A stretch of DNA of 33,631 nt from the NCBI GenBank assembly GCA_015658775.1, contig DQOF01000172.1:1-33631 (forward strand). The letters are read 5' to 3'. Made by a program: the position numbers and the translations under genes. Source of the DNA: Acidimicrobiia bacterium (GTDB lineage Bacteria > Actinomycetota > Acidimicrobiia > Acidimicrobiales > MedAcidi-G1). The notes below the pieces were generated by a model. The model was given only the letters and a program-made list of their open reading frames with translations. It searched no databases and was not told the origin of the DNA. This document shows, in pieces, positions 1 to 8,138 of this stretch (position 1 is the stretch's first letter; every line of letters begins with the position of its first letter).

Positions 1-83
1 GATACCCGACGCACTATCCGAGCCAGTTGGCCCTCGGCCTCGAGCGCGTCGATGAAACTCCGCAGGTCGGCGATCTCAGCCAT
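1..83 (-). CDS. UbiD family decarboxylase, N-terminal fragment
   Basis: Only the first 27 codons lie in the window; the gene continues beyond the left edge. The reverse strand from an ATG at 83 reads MAEIADLRSFIDALEAEGQL, then ARIVRRV. This is the characteristic N-terminus of UbiD-family decarboxylases (M..LR.FI..LE..G.L.R). UbiD enzymes use prenylated FMN to decarboxylate aromatic or unsaturated acids, and UbiX makes that cofactor. A ubiX gene lies 1.5 kb away on the other strand, which supports the call. The start is 46 nt after the stop of the amidohydrolase on the same strand, so the two are probably co-transcribed. Substrate cannot be inferred from this fragment: quinone precursor, aromatic acid or heterocyclic acid are all possible. 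Confidence 0.72.
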   Translation of the reverse strand, partial: MAEIADLRSFIDALEAEGQLARIVRRV

Positions 84-129
84 TGCCGGATTCTATGCCA
101 CTGTCGTTCGGTTGGTGACCGGCGTCGGC

Positions 130-1356
130 TCAGCCGGGCCGGTGGATGCGGGTCTGCTGCTCGGAGGATGCAACGAGCACTCCGCGTCGGAAGACGCGGC
201 GCGACATGGGAGCATCGGCGATCGCCGCCCGTACCGACGGCGCGTCGATGGCCACCAGATCGGCTACATCGCCGGGCTGGATGGACGACTCCGGAAGGCC
301 CAGGGCCTCCCGGGCGTTCTCGCTAACCATCCGGTATGCATCCTCCGGTGCCTGGTGGCCCGCCATGACCAGGAGGGCCGCGGTCTCCAGCGGATCGCTG
401 CGACCCACCAGGTTGAACGGATCCTGGACGTTGTCGGCTCCGGCGGCCACGAGCACGCCCGCCTCATGGAGTGCGGCGATGGCGGTCAGGCCCCGCGGTG
501 TCGCGGATGGATGGTCACGGCCCTGGAGGAAGAGGTTCGTCTGGGGAAGGGGGAACACCCGGATACCGGCCTCTGCGACCAGAGCCGCCACCTCAGCCTG
601 CACGTCGGGCTGCTGCATCCCGAGGGTTACGCAGTGGCCCGCCGAAACCGAATACCCGAATCCGGTGTCGATGACCTGACGAGCCAACTCACGGACGGTC
701 AATACGGACGGATCCAGTATCTCGTCGACATGTAGGTCCACGCCTATGCCCGCCTCGGAGGCGACCTCGAGGGCATGTGAGATCAGGCCTGGCCCGTCGG
801 GGTCAAGGTGGGGGCAGCCGCCCACCAGGTCGGCTCCGGCTTCGATGGCTGCTGCAAGGGCGGCCCTGTTGGCTCTCCCCTCCGGCCCTGTCATCGGGTT
901 GCTTGTAAGGGCGACGATCTGAACGTCCATGAGGCCTTCCATGCGGAGGGCGGCCTCCTGGACGGCTCTCAGGCTTTCGGTTCCTGCACCAACGTTGACG
1001 TGTGTGCGAACGGCGGTGACCCCGTGGACCAGCAGCAGTTCCATTGCCCTTGCCGCACGTTCTGCCGTGTCCTCGTAACTGAACCTCCCGGCCGCTGCGG
1101 CTGAGACCCATGCATCGATGGCGCCGCGGAGGTCGCCGGTCCTGTTGGGCACCGACTCTGCCGTGAGTGCCTTGTCGAGGTGGGCGTGCGGCTCCGCCAT
1201 GGCGGGCAGGACCAGCCAGCCACCGAGCTCCTCGCCAGGAAGGTTCCCGTCGATCGGCCTTCCGGCCTTCCGGACTTCGTGGACCAACCCATCGACCGTG
1301 TGGATGTCCACCCGCCGTCCGTCGGCCAACGTGGCGTCATGCAGGACGAACTCCAT
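130..1356 (-). CDS. Cytosine deaminase-like amidohydrolase
   Basis: A 408-aa metal-dependent hydrolase of the CodA-like amidohydrolase branch, probably cytosolic. Metal-site motifs appear in the family's order: AEPHAHLDKA (HxH after strand 1), VRTHVNVG, DLHVDEILDP (His), SAGHCVT (His) and AAGADNVQDPFN (Asp). These correspond to the HxH, HCDE, SHT and GHDD segments of cytosine deaminase. The open frame extends upstream to 1557, but that extension is arginine-rich and unlike the family; MEFVLHDATL at 1356 begins the normal first beta strand. The gene is divergent from ubiX and sits directly upstream of the UbiD gene. The family acts on cytosine, isoguanine, creatinine-like and triazine-like rings, so the true substrate is open. 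Confidence 0.82.
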   Translation of the reverse strand: MEFVLHDATLADGRRVDIHTVDGLVHEVRKAGRPIDGNLPGEELGGWLVLPAMAEPHAHLDKALTAESVPNRTGDLRGAIDAWVSAAAAGRFSYEDTAERAARAMELLLVHGVTAVRTHVNVGAGTESLRAVQEAALRMEGLMDVQIVALTSNPMTGPEGRANRAALAAAIEAGADLVGGCPHLDPDGPGLISHALEVASEAGIGVDLHVDEILDPSVLTVRELARQVIDTGFGYSVSAGHCVTLGMQQPDVQAEVAALVAEAGIRVFPLPQTNLFLQGRDHPSATPRGLTAIAALHEAGVLVAAGADNVQDPFNLVGRSDPLETAALLVMAGHQAPEDAYRMVSENAREALGLPESSIQPGDVADLVAIDAPSVRAAIADAPMSRRVFRRGVLVASSEQQTRIHRPG

Positions 1357-1540
1357 TGCGCTCACCACACTCCGTGTACAGGGCCGGTGGCCGCAGGCTG
1401 TTCGCGCCGACGGCCGTTCCGATACTACCGAGGGGCCTCGATCCAGGAGTGTCTGGTGGGGAGGGCGGCGGAGAGCCATGGTAGGAATGGATTCATGGTT
1501 GGCGTTCCCCCTGGCAGGATTTCGGCACGTGGCTGACGCC

Positions 1541-2125
1541 ATGAGGAGGGTGATCATAGGCCTGACCGGTGCCAGTGGGGTCGCCTATGGCATCCGTGCC
1601 CTGGAGATGCTGGCCGGGCTGGCCGACGTCGAGTCACACCTCATCCTCACCTCGGCGGGCAAGTTGACGATCGGCATGGAGACTGATCGATCGGTTGCAG
1701 AGGTGGAGGGTCTGGCCGACATCGTCCACCCTGTCAGGGACATCTCTGCTGGACCTGCCAGTGGGTCATTCCGGTCGGCGGGAATGCTGGTGGCGCCCTG
1801 TTCGATCCGGGCACTGTCGGCGATCGCCAACTCCCATAGCGCAGACCTCCTTGTTCGGGCTGCGGACGTGACCCTGAAGGAGCGGCGTCCCCTGGTCCTG
1901 ATGGTCCGTGAGGCACCACTGCACCTCGGGCATCTCAGCCTCATGTCCCGGGTGACGGAAATGGGCGGGATCATCTTCCCGCCGATGCCGGCTTTTTACA
2001 CGCAGCCAGCGTGCCTCGACGACGTCGTCTCCCACACCGCTGCCAGGGCACTCGAGTTGCTGGGTGTCGAGTTGAGTGGAATGTTTCGGTGGGAGGGGCC
2101 GGATCGTCCTGTTTCAGGTGGCTGA
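1541..2125 (+). CDS. ubiX: UbiX flavin prenyltransferase
   Basis: A 194-aa flavin prenyltransferase that attaches dimethylallyl to FMN to make the prenylated-FMN cofactor of UbiD decarboxylases. The N-terminal flavin-binding motif GLTGASGVAYG is intact. The conserved block containing PCSIRALSAIANSHSADL, then RAADVTLKERRPLVLMVRE and APLHLGHLSLM is typical of UbiX. Length matches the family. Two starts are possible: ATG at 1541 (MRRVIIGLTG), or an in-frame GTG at 1529 which has CAGGAT about 8 nt upstream. It is divergent from the amidohydrolase/UbiD pair and followed by a creatininase-family gene. Its likely job is to supply prFMN to the UbiD truncated at the left edge. Confidence 0.93.
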   Translation: MRRVIIGLTGASGVAYGIRALEMLAGLADVESHLILTSAGKLTIGMETDRSVAEVEGLADIVHPVRDISAGPASGSFRSAGMLVAPCSIRALSAIANSHSADLLVRAADVTLKERRPLVLMVREAPLHLGHLSLMSRVTEMGGIIFPPMPAFYTQPACLDDVVSHTAARALELLGVELSGMFRWEGPDRPVSGG

Positions 2126-2151
2126 CCGGCCGTTCCGGTGGCGTGGCCGGT
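2125..2151 (+). terminator. Weak hairpin after ubiX
   Basis: ACCGGCC (2125-2131) and GGCCGGT (2145-2151) form a 7-bp stem with a 13-nt loop directly after the ubiX stop, followed by GGGGTTTGG. There is no proper U tract, so it may only attenuate readthrough. Confidence 0.3.
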
Positions 2152-2175
2152 GGGGTTTGGGGGGCGAGTTGAGGT

Positions 2176-2181
2176 TATGGT
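2176..2181 (+). promoter_or_regulatory. Putative -10 (TATGGT) for creatininase gene
   Basis: TATGGT fits the actinobacterial TAnnnT -10 pattern. It sits 6 nt before the ATG at 2188, the spacing expected for a leaderless transcript. No strong -35 is seen. Confidence 0.35.
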
Positions 2182-2187
2182 GAGTCC

Positions 2188-2967
2188 ATGTCCGGACGTC
2201 TGGCAGACCTTTCGGGGCCGGAGGTTGCGTCGGCCATTGGCGCCGATTCGGTTGTATTGCTGCCCGTAGGGGCCATCGAGCAGCACGGACCGCACCTGCC
2301 GATGTCGGTCGACGCCGTCATCGCCGACGAGGTCGCCTCGGCCCTCCTCGAGACGGTGGGCGACGACATCGACCTGTGGCTGTTGCCGACGCTGACGGTT
2401 TCGAAGTCCAACGAGCATGCCTGGTCGCCGGGGACGCTCTGGCTGAGCGCCGGGACCATGTTGCGGGTGCTCGACGACCTGGCGTCCTGTGTGGCCACCA
2501 CGTCGGCCCGGAGGCTGGTGTTGCTTAACGCCCATGGAGGCAATTCGTCTCTACTGTCCGTCGCCTGTCGTGACATCAGGGTGAAGCACGGCCTGTTGAC
2601 CTTCCTCGTCCATCCGTGGACGCCACCCGCCTCGGGTGGTCCAAGTACCGAAGAGGAGTTAGGTATGGGTATCCACGGCAGCCGCAACGAAACGTCGGTC
2701 TTCGCCCACTTACGACCTGGCGAGGTCGACATGAGCCGTGCGGTACGCCGGGTACCCGAGTGGCTGGCCGAGAACCGATGGGTGCGCTTCGGTGGGCCGG
2801 TGCAGTTCGGCTGGACCAGCCGGGATTTTGGACCGGATGGCCATATCGGCGATCCGACAGGTGCAGATCCGGAACTGGGTAAGAAGTTGTTCGAAGACTC
2901 TGTGGTCGCTCTGGCCGACCAGTTGAGGGAGATCAGCCGGTTCGATTTTCCGCATGATCTGACGTAA
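2188..2967 (+). CDS. Creatininase-family amidohydrolase
   Basis: A 259-aa metal-dependent amidase of the creatininase family, probably cytosolic. The metal-binding signature is clear: LPVGAIEQHGPHLP (Glu31, His33) with Asp42 following, LLNAHGGNSS near residue 115, and STEEELGMGIHGSRNETS in the C-terminal half. Family members include creatinine amidohydrolase, MftE of mycofactocin maturation, and an ArfB deformylase of archaeal flavin/deazaflavin synthesis. No mycofactocin genes are nearby, so MftE is unlikely. TATGGT at 2176-2181 lies 6 nt before the ATG, which suggests a leaderless transcript. Upstream are ubiX and the divergent CodA-like amidohydrolase; downstream are DUF77 and a BMP transporter. 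The substrate is unknown, but C-N bond cleavage in an imported compound fits the context. Confidence 0.86.
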   Translation: MSGRLADLSGPEVASAIGADSVVLLPVGAIEQHGPHLPMSVDAVIADEVASALLETVGDDIDLWLLPTLTVSKSNEHAWSPGTLWLSAGTMLRVLDDLASCVATTSARRLVLLNAHGGNSSLLSVACRDIRVKHGLLTFLVHPWTPPASGGPSTEEELGMGIHGSRNETSVFAHLRPGEVDMSRAVRRVPEWLAENRWVRFGGPVQFGWTSRDFGPDGHIGDPTGADPELGKKLFEDSVVALADQLREISRFDFPHDLT

Positions 2968-3000
2968 GCGTCTCGCGGATCCGTGGGGCATGATGGCGCC

Positions 3001-3234
3001 GTGCAGATCACCGCCGAGTTCACCGTCGAGCCGTTCGTCGAGGGGGCGCCCGGCCCCCATGTCCTGGCCGCCATCCAGGTCGCCGAGTCGGCCGGCCTGG
3101 CCGTTGACGTGGGGCCGTTCGGAACCACCGTGGTGGGCGAGTCGGGGTTGGTGTTGCGTACGGTCGACGGCCTAGTCCGTGCAGCGATCGACAGCGGCGC
3201 CACCAGGGTTTCCCTCCAGTTGACCGTCGGCTGA
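3001..3234 (+). CDS. Thiamine-binding protein (DUF77, MTH1187/YkoF-like)
   Basis: A small protein of about 77 aa. It resembles the single-domain DUF77 / Thiamine_BP family (YkoF half-domain, ferredoxin-like fold): QITAEFTVEPFVEGAPGPHV at the N-terminus, then the AIQVAESAGLAVDVGPFGTT segment and a C-terminal amphipathic helix plus strand (RVSLQLTV). Some relatives bind thiamine or a related pyrimidine; the ligand here is untested. The GTG at 3001 begins at the conserved Q-I-x-A-E-F strand. The alternative in-frame GTG at 2983 would add six non-conserved residues. It lies between the creatininase gene and a BMP-type ABC importer on the same strand. It may be a cytosolic binding or sensing protein for whatever is imported. 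Confidence 0.75.
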   Translation: MQITAEFTVEPFVEGAPGPHVLAAIQVAESAGLAVDVGPFGTTVVGESGLVLRTVDGLVRAAIDSGATRVSLQLTVG

Positions 3235-3344
3235 CCTGCCGGTGGCAATCCGCCCGGATATCTGACAGAGTGTCGAACGCTTTGGCGCGGGCCGACGGGG
3301 ATCGACAGAGCGGTTCTGACCGCGCCAGACGGAAGGGGATACAG

Positions 3345-4424
3345 ATGCATCGACGACTCCTCGGCCTGCTGGCCGTGGTCCTGAGCCTCGGAATGGTCGC
3401 AGCGGCCTGTGGTTCCGACGCTACCGCCGAGACCAAGGCCGCGTTCATCTACGTCGGGCCCGTGGGCGACGCAGGCTGGACCTATGCCCACGACCAGGGC
3501 AGGCAGGCCGCAGCAGCCGAGACGGGCATCGAGACGGCGTATGTGGAGACCGTGCCCGAGGGCACCGCCGACTTCGGCAACTACGTGCGCGAGTTCATCG
3601 ACCAGGGATTCACCGTCATCATCGGCACCTCGTTCGGCTACATGGACGACATGCTGGCCCTCGCAGACGAGTACCCGGACGTCGTGTTCGAGCACGTCTC
3701 AGGCTTCAAGCAGAACGACACCAACTTCGGCAACACGTTCGGCCGCATGTACGAGCCCCGCTACCTGACAGGCATGGTCGCCGGTTCGGCCACATCCTCG
3801 AACCTGCTGGGATATGTGGCCGCCTTCCCGATCCCCGAGGTCATCCGGGGCATCAACGCCTTCACCCTCGGCGTCCGCGAGGTGAACCCCGACGCACAGG
3901 TCGAGGTGATCTGGACCAGCACATGGTTCGATCCGGCGGTCGAGGGCGACTCGGCCCAGGCCCTGCTCGACAAGGGGGCAGACGTGATCGCCATGCACCA
4001 GGACTCCACCGCCGCAGGCGAGAAGGCAGAGGCCGCCGGTGCCCGCTGGGTCTCCTACAACTCCGACATGAGCGCCTTCGCACCCAACGCCTACCTGACC
4101 GCACCAGTCTGGAACTGGGGCCCGCGCTACGCCGAGATAATCGAGGCGGCCAAGGCGGGCACCTACGTGCCGGGCGCCTACTGGGGTTCCATGGCCGACG
4201 GCGTGGTCGACATAGCCGACATCGCCGCCGACGTGGACGCCGGGGTGAAGGCTGCTGTCGCCGACAAGAAGGCGGCGATAATCGCCGGCGACTTCCACGT
4301 CTTCAGCGGCCCGATCAACGACCAGGACGGCAACCTGGTCGTCGGTGCGGGCGAGACCATGGACGACGGCTCGATGCTCGGCATGGACTTCTTCGTGGAG
4401 GGAGTGATCGGCTCCACCGGCTGA
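3345..4424 (+). CDS. BMP-family ABC transporter substrate-binding lipoprotein
   Basis: A 359-aa extracytoplasmic solute-binding lipoprotein of the BMP/PnrA-like/Med family. Residues 1-21 form a signal peptide ending in the lipobox VAAAC (lipidated Cys22). The mature protein begins with AAFIYVGPVGDAGWTYAHDQ, the hallmark first strand (FVYVGP.GD.GW...H..G) of this family. Further family segments are FGNYVREFIDQGFTVIIGTS and GADVIAMHQDSTA. The start at 3345 is preceded by GGAAGGGG at 3331-3338; the longer frame from 3270 lacks a signal peptide. Known members bind purine nucleosides (NupABC, PnrA) or riboflavin (RfuA). The ATPase and two permeases follow in the usual order, separated from this gene by a strong hairpin. 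Confidence 0.93.
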   Translation: MHRRLLGLLAVVLSLGMVAAACGSDATAETKAAFIYVGPVGDAGWTYAHDQGRQAAAAETGIETAYVETVPEGTADFGNYVREFIDQGFTVIIGTSFGYMDDMLALADEYPDVVFEHVSGFKQNDTNFGNTFGRMYEPRYLTGMVAGSATSSNLLGYVAAFPIPEVIRGINAFTLGVREVNPDAQVEVIWTSTWFDPAVEGDSAQALLDKGADVIAMHQDSTAAGEKAEAAGARWVSYNSDMSAFAPNAYLTAPVWNWGPRYAEIIEAAKAGTYVPGAYWGSMADGVVDIADIAADVDAGVKAAVADKKAAIIAGDFHVFSGPINDQDGNLVVGAGETMDDGSMLGMDFFVEGVIGSTG

Positions 4425-4448
4425 GCCGGTTGAAACCGACGAGATGAT

Positions 4449-4484
4449 CGGCGGCGCCGCGGGGCACTCCCGTAGGCGCCGCCG
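4449..4484 (+). promoter_or_regulatory. Strong intercistronic hairpin between SBP and ATPase genes
   Basis: CGGCGGCGCC (4449-4458) pairs perfectly with GGCGCCGCCG (4475-4484). Inside the 16-nt loop, CGGG/CCCG (4460-4463, 4469-4472) can extend the structure. There is no U tract. Hairpins in this position often stabilise the binding-protein part of the mRNA or partly terminate transcription, giving more SBP than ATPase/permease. Confidence 0.6.
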
Positions 4485-4517
4485 GTGCGTCCGGGGTCGG
4501 ATCGACGGTTTGAGGGC

Positions 4518-6098
4518 ATGCATACAGTCATGACCGGGGCGGGAGTGCTGACAACCGGACCGGCTGTCGAACTGCTCGGAATCTGGAAGCGCTTCCCGGG
4601 CGTCGTCGCAAACGCGGGCGCACACCTACGGGTCGAACGCGGCAGCATCCACGCAGTGCTCGGCGAGAACGGCGCCGGCAAGTCGACCCTCATGAACGTC
4701 CTGGCCGGCGTCTACCGTCCCGATGAGGGCGAGGTCTGGGTGGAGGGGGCCGCCCACCGGTTCAGGACGCCGGCAGACGCCCTGGCGGCCGGCATCGGAA
4801 TGGTCCACCAGGAGTTCAGGCTGGTGCCGTCGTTCACCGTCGCCGAGAACGTGGTCCTGGGTGCCGCCGGCCGACTGCTCCGTCGACAGGCGATCGAGGA
4901 CGAGGTGGCCGCCCTGGCCGACCGGTTCGGGCTGGCCACCCAGCCGGATCGACCTGTCTGGCAGCTCTCCATGGGTGAGCGCCAGCGGGTCGAGATCCTG
5001 AAGGCACTCTGGCGTGATGCCCGCATCCTGATCCTGGACGAGCCGACGGCGGTCCTCACCCCAGCCGAGGCGGACGAACTGGGCGCAGTCCTGCGACGCA
5101 TGGCCGACGCCGGCCGATCCGTCATCTTCATCAGCCACAAGCTCCACGAGGTGACCGGGTTCTGCGACGAGGCCACCGTGCTGCGCCGCGGTGAAACGGT
5201 CGCGGCGTCCCTTCCGGTCGCCGAGACGGGCGCTGCAGAACTCGCATCGCTCATGGTGGGGGCCTCGCCGGTGACCACCGGGCGTCCACCACCCCATCCG
5301 CCCGGCGAGCCGCTCCTCGAGGTGACGGGACTATCGGCCGTCGGCGACCGCGGCCTGACCGCCGTGGATGCCGTGGACCTGACGGTCCGGGCCGGCGAGA
5401 TCGTCGGCATCGCCGGTGTCGCCGGCAACGGCCAGAGAGAGCTGTGCCAGGTGATCACGGGGCTGCGCCCCTCCACGGGCGGAAGGGTGAGCCTCGCCGG
5501 AGTCGACCTGACACGGGCGTCGCCACGAACGCGTTTCCGGGCCGGCCTCGGCTACATACCCGAGGACCGGCTCGGCGTCGGCCTGGCGCCCCGGCTGTCG
5601 GTGGTCGACAACGCGATGCTGCGCACCTACGCGGAACACAGGAGGGGGCCGCTGCTGGTGGCGGATCGTGCCGCTGCCCACTGCGCCGAACTGGTCGAGC
5701 GGTTCAGCGTGCGTACCGGGTCGCTGGACGACCCGATCGCGGGACTCTCCGGCGGCAACCTGCAACGCCTCCTGGTCGGACGCGAGTTGAGCGAGCATCC
5801 GCGGGTCGTGGTTGCCGCACAGCCCACCAGGGGCCTGGACGTGCAGGGTGTGAAGTTCATCCAGGATCTCCTGATCGCCGAACGTGGGGCCGGTGTGGCC
5901 GTGCTGCTCATATCGGAGGACCTGGACGAACTGCTCACGCTCGCAGACCGCCTGCTGGTGATGCACGACGGGCGGATCGTCGGCGAGTTCGATCCCAACA
6001 CCGCCGCGCGCCGGGAGATAGGCGAGGCGATGGTCGGCCATGTCCGGGCATCCGGCGATGGCCCGTCCCGACCCGATCCTGCCGGGGAGGGCCCGTGA
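4518..6098 (+). CDS. BMP-type ABC transporter ATP-binding protein (duplicated)
   Basis: A 526-aa ATPase with two fused nucleotide-binding domains, as in NupA/RbsA-type importers. Domain 1 has Walker A GENGAGKST (residues 49-57), signature LSMGERQRVEI and Walker B ILILDEPTAVLTPAE. Domain 2 has a degenerate Walker A (GVAGNGQRE, lacking GKST), signature LSGGNLQRLLVGREL and a modified Walker B (VVVAAQPTRGLD). One competent and one degenerate site is normal for this class. ATG 4518 and ATG 4530 are both possible starts; GAGGG at 4512-4516 suits neither well. The stop overlaps the GTG of the first permease (GTGA), indicating translational coupling. It energises import of the ligand bound by the upstream lipoprotein. 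Confidence 0.94.
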   Translation: MHTVMTGAGVLTTGPAVELLGIWKRFPGVVANAGAHLRVERGSIHAVLGENGAGKSTLMNVLAGVYRPDEGEVWVEGAAHRFRTPADALAAGIGMVHQEFRLVPSFTVAENVVLGAAGRLLRRQAIEDEVAALADRFGLATQPDRPVWQLSMGERQRVEILKALWRDARILILDEPTAVLTPAEADELGAVLRRMADAGRSVIFISHKLHEVTGFCDEATVLRRGETVAASLPVAETGAAELASLMVGASPVTTGRPPPHPPGEPLLEVTGLSAVGDRGLTAVDAVDLTVRAGEIVGIAGVAGNGQRELCQVITGLRPSTGGRVSLAGVDLTRASPRTRFRAGLGYIPEDRLGVGLAPRLSVVDNAMLRTYAEHRRGPLLVADRAAAHCAELVERFSVRTGSLDDPIAGLSGGNLQRLLVGRELSEHPRVVVAAQPTRGLDVQGVKFIQDLLIAERGAGVAVLLISEDLDELLTLADRLLVMHDGRIVGEFDPNTAARREIGEAMVGHVRASGDGPSRPDPAGEGP

Positions 6099-7183
6099 TC
6101 CGACCGGTCCTGGTGCGACGCGAGGCGCCGCTGAGGGGCGGACAGCCGCTGTCGTTCGCGATCGGACTCGTTGTGGCGCTCACGATCGGCATCGTCCTGC
6201 TGATGGGAGCCGGACACGACCCGCTCGTCGTCTACGAGAGGATGTTCGTGGCCGCGCTGGGAGACCCCGACTCGTGGGCGGTCACGCTGAACCGTGCGGT
6301 GCCCCTCGGCCTGGCCGGCCTGGCGGTGGCGATCGCCGGATCGATGGGGCTCTGGAACATCGGAGCCGAGGGCCAGATCCTCGTCGGAGCGGTATTCGCG
6401 GCAGGGGTGGCCCGGGTCGGTGAGGGGTGGTCCGGCCCTGTGCTCCTGATGGCCATGCTGGCGGGTGGGGCCGTCGGCGGTGGCCTGTGGGCCCTGGGCC
6501 CGGCGGTGGCCCGGGCGAAGATCGGGGTCAACGAGATCCTCACGACCCTCATGCTGAACGAGGTTGCGCTGCGCCTCATCCAGTGGCTGATCCACGGGCC
6601 GTGGAAGGACCCGGACTCGTACAATTTCCCGCTGGCGCCCATGCTGCCCGAGCAGGGACACCTGCCGACGCTGTTCGGGCGCGCCCACATCGGGGTGGTT
6701 GTGGCCGTGGCGGTGATCGCCCTGTTCGCCGTCGCGGTCAACAGGACGGCATGGGGGTTCGAGCTCCGGGTGGCCGGATCCTCGGGTGCCACGGCCCGGT
6801 ACGCGGGAATCTCCCTCGAGAGGAAGATCCTGACCGTCCTGATGCTCTCGGGTGCTGTCGCCGGCCTCGCCGGGGGGATCGAGTTGGCGGGTACGGCCGA
6901 CCGGCTGACCGAGGGCATATCCAACGGCTTCGGGTTCGCCGGCATCATCGTCGCCGCCCTCGCGCTCATGCGGCCCTCGGGGGTCGCCGCCGTGGCACTG
7001 CTCTTCGGCGCTGTCCAGATCGGGGGCCAGAGCATCCAGACGCTTGGGGTGTCGTCGTCGGTGTCCACGATCCTCCAGGCCCTGATCCTCTTCGGTGCCA
7101 TCGGTGCCGGAGTGCTCAGCCGATACCAGGTCAGGTTGCTGCCAGGTGATCCGGAGCCGACCGACCGGCAGGCGGAGGCATGA
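6095..7183 (+). CDS. BMP-type ABC transporter permease 1
   Basis: A 362-aa inner-membrane permease (BPD_transp_2 type), with about eight to ten hydrophobic segments. The start is GTG at 6095: it overlaps the ATPase stop (GTGA) and has GGGGAGG at 6084-6090; the open frame runs further upstream only as an out-of-phase shadow of the ATPase. Family-like segments include LAGLAVAIAGSMGLWNIGAE followed by GQ, the cytoplasmic loop AKIGVNEILTTLMLNEVA that contacts the ATPase, and GFGFAGIIVAALA. It pairs with the next gene as a heterodimeric channel. Its stop overlaps the next ATG (ATGA). Confidence 0.93.
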   Translation: MIRPVLVRREAPLRGGQPLSFAIGLVVALTIGIVLLMGAGHDPLVVYERMFVAALGDPDSWAVTLNRAVPLGLAGLAVAIAGSMGLWNIGAEGQILVGAVFAAGVARVGEGWSGPVLLMAMLAGGAVGGGLWALGPAVARAKIGVNEILTTLMLNEVALRLIQWLIHGPWKDPDSYNFPLAPMLPEQGHLPTLFGRAHIGVVVAVAVIALFAVAVNRTAWGFELRVAGSSGATARYAGISLERKILTVLMLSGAVAGLAGGIELAGTADRLTEGISNGFGFAGIIVAALALMRPSGVAAVALLFGAVQIGGQSIQTLGVSSSVSTILQALILFGAIGAGVLSRYQVRLLPGDPEPTDRQAEA

Positions 7184-8112
7184 GCGAGGCGTCCCTGATC
7201 GGCCTGCTCGCTGCGACGGTGTCGTTCGGCGCGCTCCTCTACCTGGCCGCGTTGGGTGAGATGGTCTCGGAGAAGGCGGGCATCCTGAACCTCGGCGTCG
7301 AGGGGATGATGGCCATGGGTGCGGTCAGTGGCTTCATGGCAGCACTGGAGTTCGGGAATCCGTGGCTGGCTCTGCTCATCGCGGTACTGACAGGTGCCGC
7401 CGTGGCACTGGTACACGGATGGTTCACGGTGGTGCTGGGCGCAGAGCAGGTGGTGTCGGGACTGTCGCTCACGATCCTGGGAATCGGCATGGCCGCGTAC
7501 CTCGGCAAGAACGCCGTCGGCCGACCGCCGGGAGCGGTGCTGGCGCCGGTCGACTGGCCGGTCCTGAGCGACATCCGGTGGTTGGGCCCCGTGCTGTTCA
7601 GGCAGTCTCCGATCGTCTACATGGCGGTCGCCGTCGGTGTGGTGGCCTGGCTCGTGCTTAGCCGCACACGGATAGGCCTGGCACTGAGGGCGGCAGGCGA
7701 GTCCGCATCCACCGCCGACGCCGCCGGGCACTCGGTGGTGGGTCTGCGGCTGGGCGCAGTGGCCGTCGGCGGCGGTCTGGCTGGGGCTTCGGGCGCCTAC
7801 CTCACCCTCTCGATCACGCCCCAGTGGGCCGAGGGCATCACCGCCGGCAGGGGCTGGATCGCCGTGGCGCTGGTCATCTTCGGGGCGTGGCGCCCGGGGC
7901 GGGTGGCGCTCGGGGCGCTCCTGTTCGGTGGCACCCTGGCGCTCAAGACCCGCCTGCAGACATTCGGCGTGGACTTCTCGCCGATCCTCCTGTCGATGCT
8001 GCCCTACCTGCTCACGATCGGGGTGCTGGTGGCGATCTCGATCAGGTCGCGGAACCGCCCGTCACCGGCGCCCGCGGCGCTCGGTATCGCCTACCGCCGC
8101 GAGGAGCGCTGA
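7180..8112 (+). CDS. BMP-type ABC transporter permease 2
   Basis: A 310-aa polytopic permease, the second half of the channel. It contains LGEMVSEKAGILNLGVEGMM, a hallmark of NupC/PnrE-like permeases (ER.G.LN.G.EG.M), and TAGRGWIAVALVIFGAWRPG near the C-terminus, where the family has GRGFIALA..IFG.W.P. The ATG overlaps the stop of permease 1 by 4 nt, so binding protein, ATPase and both permeases are one operon. A 26-nt gap separates its stop from the convergent PLP-enzyme gene; no obvious terminator is visible there. Confidence 0.93.
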   Translation: MSEASLIGLLAATVSFGALLYLAALGEMVSEKAGILNLGVEGMMAMGAVSGFMAALEFGNPWLALLIAVLTGAAVALVHGWFTVVLGAEQVVSGLSLTILGIGMAAYLGKNAVGRPPGAVLAPVDWPVLSDIRWLGPVLFRQSPIVYMAVAVGVVAWLVLSRTRIGLALRAAGESASTADAAGHSVVGLRLGAVAVGGGLAGASGAYLTLSITPQWAEGITAGRGWIAVALVIFGAWRPGRVALGALLFGGTLALKTRLQTFGVDFSPILLSMLPYLLTIGVLVAISIRSRNRPSPAPAALGIAYRREER

Positions 8113-8138
8113 GCCCCTCCCGGCTCGAAGGGCAGGGT

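Noticed and set aside
1357-1557. N-terminal extension of the amidohydrolase
   Set aside because: Arg-rich and not family-like; the normal first strand starts at MEFVLHDATL (1356).
2188-2967. MftE of mycofactocin maturation
   Set aside because: No mftA, mftB, mftC or mftD is beside it, so only the broader creatininase family is supported.
3284-3326. Possible riboswitch in the leader of the BMP gene (GGCGCGG/CCGCGCC pairing)
   Set aside because: The stem is short with a long loop, and no conserved purine, TPP or FMN riboswitch core is visible.
2175-3695. A 506-codon minus-strand open frame
   Set aside because: It lies opposite the creatininase, DUF77 and BMP genes, all of which match families; its own product is Ser/Arg-rich and unlike any known protein.
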